Assembly: GCA_041397625.1 (NCBI GenBank)
Contig: JAWKWH010000001.1
Span: 496,001-560,000 of the forward strand
DNA: 64,000 nt
Source of the DNA: JAWKWH01 sp041397625
GTDB taxonomy: Bacteria; Pseudomonadota; Alphaproteobacteria; Rhizobiales; Rhizobiaceae
Reading direction: 5' to 3'
The position numbers were made by a program, and so were the translations under genes. The number at the start of each line of letters is the position of its first letter. Within the stretch, counting starts at the first letter, position 1. Of this stretch, positions 28,092-35,977 are shown in pieces. Below the pieces are notes generated by a model, which saw only the letters and a program-made list of their open reading frames with translations, was not told the DNA's origin and made no database searches.

Positions 28092-28832
28092 CTATGCGGC
28101 GTCCCTCAGCGACCGCGCCGTCGGCAGCACGGTCAGCGGCGCATCGGCTCCCGCCGACGGGCGATCGAACAGCAGTCGCTGCTCGACCGCAGTCGACTTG
28201 AAGAAGGGATAACGCACGAAGGAACGCTCCCGGATCGCTTCGACATCGGCCTGGTAGAGGCCGACCTTGCGGGTAAAGCGCGGATAGTTGCGCAATTCGC
28301 CGATCTGGCGTGAGCCGTAGACCCGGCGATAGAAAGCCGAGTGCTCCGGTCGGATCGTCGACAGGCAGAAGGGTGCGTCGAAATACATGCAGGCCATGCC
28401 GGCCAGACGGAGCGTTATGTAGGGGATCTCCGGCATTTGTGTCGACCAGTCGGGGTCGGAGGCAAACCGGCTGGGATCGATGAAGTGCTCGCCGGCGGCA
28501 AGCCGGGGCGCGACGACGTCCTCGTAGACCGCCATCGACGGTCCCCAGGGTCTTTCACCGGTCAGATGGTGGATCCGCAGCGTACTGACCAGCATGCCGT
28601 CGACATGGATGCTGAAATTGTGGCAGTTGGGCTTGAAGTCCAGATCGTCGCTGATCTTCTTCGGCCCGCCCGGCGGCAGCAGGCCGCTGGATTCATATGC
28701 CTTGTAGCGCAACCGGCAGATGGCTTCGAAATCCTCTCCGCGATCGCACCGGCGATACTCAACCCGGTCCAGAAATTTGAGAATTCCCAACGCAAAGGCC
28801 GACGATCCGAAAGTCGCCGCTTTTTTGTCCAT
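28092..28832 (-). CDS. N-acyl amino acid synthase-like N-acyltransferase (FeeM/LuxI-like fold)
   Basis: This 246-residue protein has the GNAT-like N-terminal block shared by FeeM and LuxI-type synthases (ICRLRYKAYESSGLLPPG, then SIHVDGMLVSTLRIHHL). These enzymes take an acyl group from acyl-ACP or acyl-CoA and attach it to an amine such as tyrosine or homoserine lactone. No LuxR partner is encoded nearby, and the LuxI-specific residues are not clearly present. An N-acyl amino acid product is therefore more likely than a homoserine lactone. A perfect CtrA-type box lies about 130 bases upstream of its start. The next gene upstream encodes a GGDEF-EAL protein on the same strand. Confidence 0.65.
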   Translation of the reverse strand: MDKKAATFGSSAFALGILKFLDRVEYRRCDRGEDFEAICRLRYKAYESSGLLPPGGPKKISDDLDFKPNCHNFSIHVDGMLVSTLRIHHLTGERPWGPSMAVYEDVVAPRLAAGEHFIDPSRFASDPDWSTQMPEIPYITLRLAGMACMYFDAPFCLSTIRPEHSAFYRRVYGSRQIGELRNYPRFTRKVGLYQADVEAIRERSFVRYPFFKSTAVEQRLLFDRPSAGADAPLTVLPTARSLRDAA

Positions 28833-28960
28833 TGAGATCGACCCCCATAGGCACCCACAACAACAATGTGCCCCGCCCCATGTACTGGCCCAGTAGAGTT
28901 CGTATTTGTCGCCATTGTAAATAATAAATTTGTCGCACCTGCGTTTACCCAGCGTTAACC

Positions 28961-28976
28961 TTAACGATTGGTTAAC
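28961..28976 (+). promoter_or_regulatory. CtrA-type binding box upstream of the N-acyltransferase gene
   Basis: The sequence TTAACGATTGGTTAAC matches the Caulobacter CtrA full-site consensus TTAA-N7-TTAAC exactly. An extra TTAACC half-site sits just to its left (28955-28960). The region between 28833 and 29018 is otherwise non-coding and AT-rich, as a promoter would be. The site is 129-144 bases from the start codon of the minus-strand acyltransferase gene. Confidence 0.6.
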
Positions 28977-29018
28977 GCAAAACCGCTCTCCGCGGGGCTT
29001 GATTCGGATGTGACCTGC

Positions 29019-31328
29019 TTACGCTTCCCGGTGGATGCCGACCGCCTCGAACTGCGCGGCAAAGGGCGCTGCGGTGTTGGTCAGCGTCATGATGCCCGAT
29101 TCCGACAACGCCGAACCGAACAGGAAACCCTGAAGCAGATCCGGTTCCGCCAGGCGGGTGATCAACTTCAATTGTTCGAAGTCTTCCACGCCTTCCAGCG
29201 TGATCGCCAGCCCGAGCCGGCGCGACAGCGTCACGATCCCCTTGAGCAGGTCGAGAGAACGCTCGTCGACGGTGATGTCGCTAAGGAATGCCTGATCGAT
29301 CTTGACCTTGTCGAGCGGCAGTGTGTGCAGATAGCTCAGGCTTGAATAGCCGGTGCCGAAATCGTCGAGCGAAATGCGCACGCCCAGCGCCTTGAGCTCG
29401 TTGAGCAGGGCGATCGTCAGCAGCTTGTCGTCGAGAAGCGCCGTTTCCGTGATCTCCACTTCCAGCCGGTGCGGTTCAAGTCCGCTTTCCTCCAGCGCCG
29501 CGCGCACCAGTTCTACCACGTTGCGGCTGCGGAAGTCGTTGGCCGAAAGATTGATCGACACGCATGTGTCGTTCGGCCAGTTGAGGCAGGCGCGGCAGGC
29601 GCGGCGCAGAACCAGCCTGCTGATCTCCGAGACGATACCCATCTCTTCGGCCAGCGGAATGAACACGGCCGGCGACACCGAGCCGAGTTCGGGATGATCC
29701 CAGCGGCACAGCGCCTCGCAACTGGCGATCTTCATCGACTTGAGCCCGACGATCGGCTGGTAGACGACGCGCAGGTCGCCCTGTTCTACCGCCAGCCGCA
29801 GCTCGGCCTTCAGTGTCTGGCGTGCCCTGAACGCCGCATCCATGGTCGCCTCGAACAGGCGCCAGCGGTTCTTGCCGTCATCCTTGGCCTCGTAGAGCGC
29901 CAGGTCGGCCTTGACGATCAGGTTCTCGACATCGGAATCGCCCGCCCGCGCCTTCACCGCGCCGGCGCTTGCCTGGATGCGTAGCGCATGGCCGGCGACA
30001 TCGACGTCGCCCCTCAGGCCGTCGAAGATGTCGTTCATCATCCGGCCGAGCTGATCGTCGCTTTCGACGTTGTCGAAATAGACGATGAACTCGTCGCCGC
30101 CGAAGCGGCTGACGCGGATGTCGTCGCCGAGGTTTTCCACCAGCCTGTCGGCAACCGCGTAGATCAGCCCGTCGCCCACCGGATGGCCGAGCGTGTCGTT
30201 GACGTGCTTGAAGTCGTCGAGATCGAGTACCGCCAGGGCGCAGTGCCGGTCGGGGTCGCCGACCGACAGCAGCTCGCTGACCACCTCGTTGAAATGCCCG
30301 CGATTGGGCAGCCCGGTCAGGCTGTCATATTGAGCCATGAAGCGGATCTTCTCTTCCGCCGTCACGCGTTTGGTGACGTCCTCGAAGGTTACGACACCCA
30401 GCTCCTCGCGCCCGGCCCGGGCGCTGAACTCGTAGTGCCGGCCATTGGCGAGGCTGACGAGAAGCTTGCGGTCCTGGCCGCTGCGCAGGCCCTGGTCGAG
30501 CTGTTCCTCGAGGAAATCGATCTCCTGCCGGGTCAGAAGCCCGGCGGCGACGGTGCGCAGCAGCAGCGAATGCAGCGTGCGGCCGACAAGCGATTCAGCG
30601 CCGTTGGCGGCCAGCAGATGCGCCGCTTCGCCATTGGCGACCGCGATGCGTCCGTCAGGGCCCAGCATGATCAGGCCGTGCGGCGTGGTGTTGAGCGCGC
30701 GGTCGAAGCGTTGTGCCAGGTTGCGTGATTTCTTCTGTTCGGAAAGCGCCGACGACAGCACCGCGCGCACGTTCTCCGCATAGCTCTGGATGGCGTAGAA
30801 AAACGGGATCGACAGCACGCCGAGAATAACGTGATAGGCGTCGGCGCGCAGGATGAAGCCGAGCGATATCGGCCCCGCCAGGGTGACGATCAGGATCATC
30901 ACCATGCGTGGCGAGCCGTAATTGCGTCCGGCAATGCCGGTCGCCGACGCCAGCGTCACGCAGATCGACGCCGTTTCGGCAAACGTGTCCGGAACCCAGT
31001 AGATCGAGATGAAGCAGAACGATCCGAGCGCCAGCGTGTGGAAGCAGGCCAGAACGATGTATTCGTTCTCCCAGCGCATCGCGGTTGCACGCGAGTCGAT
31101 CTCGCCGGCATTGTGGAACCGGCGGAAGCTGAAATGCCTTAGAACCCCGGCGCCCAGCAGCGCCAATGCCACACCCAGATAGGCGGTTTCGGAGGTCTTC
31201 CAGTAGACGAGAACGGCCAGTAGGGTCTGCGCGGCAATACCGACCGCGAGCGTCTTGCCATCCCGGAACAGTGTTTCCACGAATGGGATGTAGATGTCGG
31301 CAGGGATGTTGTTGCCTTGTTTGTTCAT
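29019..31328 (-). CDS. Membrane-bound GGDEF-EAL protein (cyclic di-GMP turnover)
   Basis: This is a 769-residue protein from the chosen ATG at 31328, which follows a GGTGGG ribosome-binding site. An alternative ATG at 31364 lacks one. About six membrane segments (1-200) precede a PAS-like sensor (about 215-330). A GGDEF domain with an intact SRFGGDEFIVYF motif follows, then an EAL domain with EALCRW and the DDFGTGYSSLSYL loop. Both catalytic signatures look intact, so either synthesis or breakdown of cyclic di-GMP is possible. No RxxD inhibitory site is visible before GGDEF. Confidence 0.92.
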   Translation of the reverse strand: MNKQGNNIPADIYIPFVETLFRDGKTLAVGIAAQTLLAVLVYWKTSETAYLGVALALLGAGVLRHFSFRRFHNAGEIDSRATAMRWENEYIVLACFHTLALGSFCFISIYWVPDTFAETASICVTLASATGIAGRNYGSPRMVMILIVTLAGPISLGFILRADAYHVILGVLSIPFFYAIQSYAENVRAVLSSALSEQKKSRNLAQRFDRALNTTPHGLIMLGPDGRIAVANGEAAHLLAANGAESLVGRTLHSLLLRTVAAGLLTRQEIDFLEEQLDQGLRSGQDRKLLVSLANGRHYEFSARAGREELGVVTFEDVTKRVTAEEKIRFMAQYDSLTGLPNRGHFNEVVSELLSVGDPDRHCALAVLDLDDFKHVNDTLGHPVGDGLIYAVADRLVENLGDDIRVSRFGGDEFIVYFDNVESDDQLGRMMNDIFDGLRGDVDVAGHALRIQASAGAVKARAGDSDVENLIVKADLALYEAKDDGKNRWRLFEATMDAAFRARQTLKAELRLAVEQGDLRVVYQPIVGLKSMKIASCEALCRWDHPELGSVSPAVFIPLAEEMGIVSEISRLVLRRACRACLNWPNDTCVSINLSANDFRSRNVVELVRAALEESGLEPHRLEVEITETALLDDKLLTIALLNELKALGVRISLDDFGTGYSSLSYLHTLPLDKVKIDQAFLSDITVDERSLDLLKGIVTLSRRLGLAITLEGVEDFEQLKLITRLAEPDLLQGFLFGSALSESGIMTLTNTAAPFAAQFEAVGIHREA

Positions 31329-31428
31329 CGTCCATTGCCCACCGGTGAAGGCAAGCAATGGCATGGCGAACTTAAAAAAACCTTAGTTTGGCGCGGTTTA
31401 ACCGCCGGATCACGGAGCCGATGGCGGC

Positions 31429-34400
31429 CTATTCGGCCGCTTCGGCCAGCGGTTTGACCGGCGCCGGTGCGCTCAGTTCGGCGACAAGCGCCTCGCGTTC
31501 CTTCAGCGCGGCCTCGGCATTGGCCTGCTTGATATGGCCGAAACCCCTGATTTTCGCCGGAATTCCGGCCAATCCGAGCGCTGTGTCGATGCGCGCCGGG
31601 TCGAATTTTCCGGCGATCAGCTCCAGATCGGCCTCGTAGTCGGCCAGCAGGCGCCGTTCGAGTCGCCGCTCGGCCGAGTGGCCGAAAATGTCGAACAGGC
31701 CGCCGCGCAGCCCCTTCATCGCGGCCAGAACCCCGAACAGCTTCATCGTCCACGGTCCGAAACTGGATTTTCTCGGATTTCCGGCCTTGTCGCGACGGCC
31801 GAGAATCGGCGGCGCCAGATGAAATTCAAGCGATTTCCAGTCGGAGAACTGGTTGGCGAGCTGGCGCTTGAACGAGCCGTCGCTGTAGAGCCGCGCCACC
31901 TCGTATTCGTCCTTGATCGCCATGGCCTTGAACAGGTTGCGCGCCACCGTTTCGGTGAGCGGCAGGATGTCGTCGCCCGATTTCGCCTCCACGGCGCGGA
32001 TTTTCTCGACCCGGTCGCGGTAGCGGCGGGCATAGGCGGCGTTCTGGTAGACGGTCAGGTGGGCGGCGCGGCGGTCGATGATTTCGTCGAGCGACGATGA
32101 CAATTGGCGGTCATCGAGCGGCCGGCGGCTTTTCAGCACCAGGTCGCGCACGAAGTCGGGATCATGCGCGGCCCGGCGGCCCCAGCGAAAGGCGCCGATA
32201 TTCATTGGCACGGCCTGGCCGTTGAGTTCGATTGCCTTTTCGATCGCTTCGGCCGAAAGCGGCAGCCCGCCGTGTTGATAGGCGAAACCCAGCATGAAGA
32301 TGTTGCTGGTAAGCGACGACCCGAACAGCGCCGTCGCCGTCGCGGTGGCGTCGAAGAAGAAGGCGTTGTCCTGGCCCGCGGCAGCGCGGATGGCCTGTTT
32401 CAGCCGTTCCACTGGCAGCGAGAACTCGATCGAGCGGGCAAAGTCGCCCGGCATCACTTCCGCCGTGTTGGCCACGAACATGGTGTGGCCTTCCCGCGTC
32501 GCGGCAAGTACGTTCTTGGCCCCGGAAACCACCAGGTCGCAGCCGAGCACGAGATCGGCCTTGCCGGCCGATACCCGGATCGAATGGATATGCGCGGGGG
32601 ATTTGGCGATCCGCAGATGGCTGAAGACGGCACCGCCCTTCTGCGCCAGACCGGCCATGTCGATCAGCCCGCAGCCCTTGCCCTCAAGATGTGCGGCCAT
32701 GCCGAGCACCGCGCCGACGGTGACGACGCCGGTGCCGCCGACGCCATCGATGATCGCCGACCACCCGTTGTCCCGTACATCGACCGGCGACGGCTGCGGC
32801 ACGCCTTCGAGCGGGTCGGCGCTACCGGCGCTGCCCTCGGCCTTGCGTATCTTGGCGCCATGAACGGTGACGAAGGACGGGCAGAAGCCGTTGACGCAGG
32901 AAAAATCCTTGTTGCAGCTTGACTGGTCGATGCGCCGCTTGCGCCCGAACTCGGTTTCGACCGGCTGGATCGACACGCAGTTGGATTGCACGCCGCAGTC
33001 GCCGCAGCCCTCGCAGACGAGTTCGTTGATGATCACCCGCTTGTCCGGATCGGGAAAGGTGCCGCGCTTGCGCCGGCGGCGCTTTTCCGCCGCGCAGGTC
33101 TGGTCGTAGATCAGCACCGACACGCCCTTGATCTCGCGAAGCTCGCGCTGAATGCTGTCGAGATCGTCGCGATGGTCGATGGTCGCGCCTGCCGGAAAGT
33201 CGTACCGGCCGGCATATTTCTCCGGCTCGTCGGTGACGATGGCGATGCGTTCCACGCCCTCTGCGCGCACCTGGCGCGCGATCTCGTCCATCCTCAGGCC
33301 GCCCTCGTGCGGCTGGCCGCCCGTCATCGCCACCGCGTCGTTATAGAGGATCTTGTAGGTGATGTTGGTGCCCGCAGCGATGGCGAACCGGAGCGCCAGC
33401 GAGCCGGAATGGTTGTAGGTGCCGTCGCCGAGGTTCTGGAACATGTGGTCGCGCTTGGAGAACGGCGCCTGGCCGATCCATTGCGCGCCTTCGCCGCCCA
33501 TCGCCGTAAAGCCGATGGTCGACCGGTCCATCCACATCGCCATGAAGTGGCAGCCGATGCCGGCGCCGGCGATCGAGCCCTCCGGTACCTTGGTCGAGGT
33601 GTTGTGCGGACAGCCCGAGCAGAAATACGGCGTGCGCACGGCGACGTTGGCTGCGTCGGCGAGCATCGCCTGGAACTGGCGCAGGCGATTGACCCTGGCC
33701 GATATTTCTTCCGACGGGCCGATGACGTTTAGCACCCGCTCGCCGATGGCGATCGCGATGTCGTTTGGATCGAGCGCGCCGCGTACCGGAAACAGCCAGT
33801 CGCCGCGTTCGTCCTTCTTGCCGACCACGACGGGCTGCATCTTGGTGCCGTAGAGATCTTCGCGCACCTGGACCTCGATCAGCGAACGCTTCTCCTCGAC
33901 GACGATGATCATGTCGAGGCCGCGCGCGAAGTCCTTGATATGGTCGAGATCGAGCGGCCAGGGGCAGGCGACCTTGAACAGGCGGATGCCGAGCTGTTTG
34001 GCACGCGCCTCGTCGATGCCGATGTCGTCGAGTGCCTGGCGCACGTCGAGATAGCTTTTGCCCACGGTGATGATGCCGAGCTTGGCCTTGCTGCCGCCGG
34101 AGAACACGATCTGGTTGAGCTTGTTGGCGCGCACGAAGGCGGCGGCGGCGGCGCGCTTGTGGTTGTGCAGCCGCTCTTCCTGACCCATCTGGTCGAGTTC
34201 GTGGCGGATGTTGAGACCGCCGGGCGGCATGTCGAATTCGGGGATCTGGATGTCGAGCCGGTCGAGCGACACGTCGACGGAGCCGGTCGATTCGATGTTG
34301 TCCTTGACGCATTTCATCGCCGCCCAGGTGCCGGCAAACCTGGAAAGCGCGTAGCCGTAGATACCGTAGTCGATCAGCTCCTGCACGCCGGCGGGATTGA

Positions 34401-34911
34401 AGATCGGGATCATCGTATCGACGAACAGGAACTCGGTTGCGTGCGCGTTGGTGGAGCTTTCGGCGGTGTGATCGTCGCCCATCAGCGCCAGCACGCCGCC
34501 ATGTTTGGAGGTGCCGGCAAGATTTGCGTGCCGCAACACGTCGCCGGAACGGTCGACCCCCGGCCCCTTGCCGTACCAGAGGCCGAAGACCCCGTCGAAC
34601 CTGCCCTCGCCGAGCAGTTCGGTCTGCTGCGAACCCCAAAGCGCCGTCGCCGCCAGCTCCTCGTTGAGGCCGGGCTGGAACACGATGTCGGCGACGCTCA
34701 GTTCCCGCTGCGCCTGCCAGAACTGCAGGTCGAGCCCGCCGACGGGCGAACCGCGATAGCCCGAAATCAGCCCGGCTGTGTTCAGGCCGGCGCGCCGGTC
34801 GGCTTCGTGCTGCATCAGCAGCATCCGCACGATCGCCTGTGCCCCGGACACGAAAATGCGTTCCTTGGACAGGTCGTATTTGTCGTTGAGCGTGACGTCG
34901 TGGAGAGTCAT
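31429..34911 (-). CDS. Indolepyruvate ferredoxin oxidoreductase family protein (fused alpha/gamma)
   Basis: This 1160-residue single-chain 2-oxoacid oxidoreductase has thiamine-diphosphate-binding domains in the first 600 residues (for example MGGEGAQWIGQAPF). A cysteine-rich Fe-S region lies near 630-690 (CEGCGDCGVQSNC and CNKDFSCVNGFC). A gamma-type catalytic domain with GVGGTGVVTVGAVLGMAA follows, then a C-terminal extension. Family members oxidatively decarboxylate aryl- or branched-chain 2-oxo acids to acyl-CoA. A 2-oxoacid-type TRAP system is encoded near it, which fits. A palindromic hairpin lies in the leader. Substrate specificity is not readable here. Confidence 0.9.
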   Translation of the reverse strand: MTLHDVTLNDKYDLSKERIFVSGAQAIVRMLLMQHEADRRAGLNTAGLISGYRGSPVGGLDLQFWQAQRELSVADIVFQPGLNEELAATALWGSQQTELLGEGRFDGVFGLWYGKGPGVDRSGDVLRHANLAGTSKHGGVLALMGDDHTAESSTNAHATEFLFVDTMIPIFNPAGVQELIDYGIYGYALSRFAGTWAAMKCVKDNIESTGSVDVSLDRLDIQIPEFDMPPGGLNIRHELDQMGQEERLHNHKRAAAAAFVRANKLNQIVFSGGSKAKLGIITVGKSYLDVRQALDDIGIDEARAKQLGIRLFKVACPWPLDLDHIKDFARGLDMIIVVEEKRSLIEVQVREDLYGTKMQPVVVGKKDERGDWLFPVRGALDPNDIAIAIGERVLNVIGPSEEISARVNRLRQFQAMLADAANVAVRTPYFCSGCPHNTSTKVPEGSIAGAGIGCHFMAMWMDRSTIGFTAMGGEGAQWIGQAPFSKRDHMFQNLGDGTYNHSGSLALRFAIAAGTNITYKILYNDAVAMTGGQPHEGGLRMDEIARQVRAEGVERIAIVTDEPEKYAGRYDFPAGATIDHRDDLDSIQRELREIKGVSVLIYDQTCAAEKRRRRKRGTFPDPDKRVIINELVCEGCGDCGVQSNCVSIQPVETEFGRKRRIDQSSCNKDFSCVNGFCPSFVTVHGAKIRKAEGSAGSADPLEGVPQPSPVDVRDNGWSAIIDGVGGTGVVTVGAVLGMAAHLEGKGCGLIDMAGLAQKGGAVFSHLRIAKSPAHIHSIRVSAGKADLVLGCDLVVSGAKNVLAATREGHTMFVANTAEVMPGDFARSIEFSLPVERLKQAIRAAAGQDNAFFFDATATATALFGSSLTSNIFMLGFAYQHGGLPLSAEAIEKAIELNGQAVPMNIGAFRWGRRAAHDPDFVRDLVLKSRRPLDDRQLSSSLDEIIDRRAAHLTVYQNAAYARRYRDRVEKIRAVEAKSGDDILPLTETVARNLFKAMAIKDEYEVARLYSDGSFKRQLANQFSDWKSLEFHLAPPILGRRDKAGNPRKSSFGPWTMKLFGVLAAMKGLRGGLFDIFGHSAERRLERRLLADYEADLELIAGKFDPARIDTALGLAGIPAKIRGFGHIKQANAEAALKEREALVAELSAPAPVKPLAEAAE

Positions 34912-35290
34912 GGAAAGCTTCCTCCGGCGTTCTCCGGTTGGCGGAACGCCTTTTCCGCCACAGTTTTTCCTTGAGATGGCGCTACGTCAAATGAATTCCA
35001 GTGGCGGGTCGAAATCCACAACGCTCTTGCCGCGCTGTTGAATCACAAGTGATTTTATGTCCGTGGATTGCCATGAGACGCATGAATATGACCGGCGTGG
35101 CGGTAGGGCGGATTGTCGTCGGGACGCGTTATTGGTAAAAAAAATTTACCAGTAGAACGATCTCGTTTATGGGCGGGTAGCTGCGGTTGGTGCGAGTGGT
35201 GATTGGCAAGCTTCGATTTCTTCGGGTAAATGCAAACGGGAACTGCCGGGACAACAAATCATAATCCGGCGCGGGAGGAACTCAGGCACA
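34912..35290. promoter_or_regulatory. Divergent regulatory region between the oxidoreductase and TRAP genes, with two palindromes
   Basis: This 379-base non-coding region contains a perfect 8-bp-arm hairpin TGGCGGAA/TTCCGCCA (34939-34960) about 28 bases upstream of the oxidoreductase ATG. A perfect inverted repeat TGGTAAA-N5-TTTACCA lies at 35133-35151. A clear ribosome-binding site (GGGAGGAA) precedes the TRAP small permease. The second palindrome resembles operators of GntR-type regulators but has a wider spacer than usual. No regulator gene is adjacent. Confidence 0.55.
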
Positions 35291-35977
35291 ATGATCGAAC
35301 AGATCGCTTCCTATCAGCCGACCACGCAAATCTATCTTTTGCTGGCCGTGGCCGCGGTGGCGGCCGCCATTTACACTGTGGTTCGGGACCGGGAAATGAC
35401 ACTGCTGCTTCGCCTGTCCGGCGTCGTGGACGCGATCAACGGGTTCGTCGGCCGCCACGTCTCCTGGCTCATCCTCGTCGCCGTGCTCATCAGTGCCGGC
35501 AACGCCATCGTCCGCAAGGCCTTCGACATCTCGTCCAACATGTGGCTGGAGCTGCAATGGTACCTCTACGGCACCGTCTTCATGCTTGCCGCCGCCTACA
35601 CGCTGCTCAAGAACGAGCATATCCGCATCGACGTCGTGTCGAATCGCCTGACGAAGCGTATGCGCGACCGTATCGATCTGTTCTGCCACGTGTTTTTCCT
35701 CATGCCCTTCGTCCTGCTGATGGTCTGGCTGTGCGTGCCCTGGTTCTTCCTGTCCTATCGCAGCGGCGAGATCTCGGCCAATGCCGGCGGCCTGGTGATA
35801 TGGCCGGCCAAGATGATGGTGCTGCTCGGCTTCATCCTGCTGGTGGGGCAGGGGATCTCCGAGATCATCAAGCGCACCGCTGTCATCGCCGGCATCATCG
35901 ACGATCCGACGCCGCAGCACCATTTGCCGCCCGACGCCGAGGGCGCGCTCGAGATCGAGGGCAAGAACGATGCTTGA
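35291..35977 (+). CDS. dctQ: TRAP transporter small permease (DctQ family)
   Basis: This 228-residue membrane protein has four or five hydrophobic segments and the DctQ-type motif FMLAAAYTLLKNEHIRIDVV. It belongs to the larger-size DctQ group that partners 600-residue DctM subunits. GGGAGGAA upstream gives a good ribosome-binding site. It overlaps the dctM start by eight bases. Confidence 0.93.
   Translation: MIEQIASYQPTTQIYLLLAVAAVAAAIYTVVRDREMTLLLRLSGVVDAINGFVGRHVSWLILVAVLISAGNAIVRKAFDISSNMWLELQWYLYGTVFMLAAAYTLLKNEHIRIDVVSNRLTKRMRDRIDLFCHVFFLMPFVLLMVWLCVPWFFLSYRSGEISANAGGLVIWPAKMMVLLGFILLVGQGISEIIKRTAVIAGIIDDPTPQHHLPPDAEGALEIEGKNDA

Noticed and set aside
28092..28832. Calling the acyltransferase a true LuxI homoserine-lactone synthase
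   Set aside because: There is no LuxR-type regulator nearby, and the LuxI signature residues could not be placed with confidence. A FeeM-like assignment is safer.
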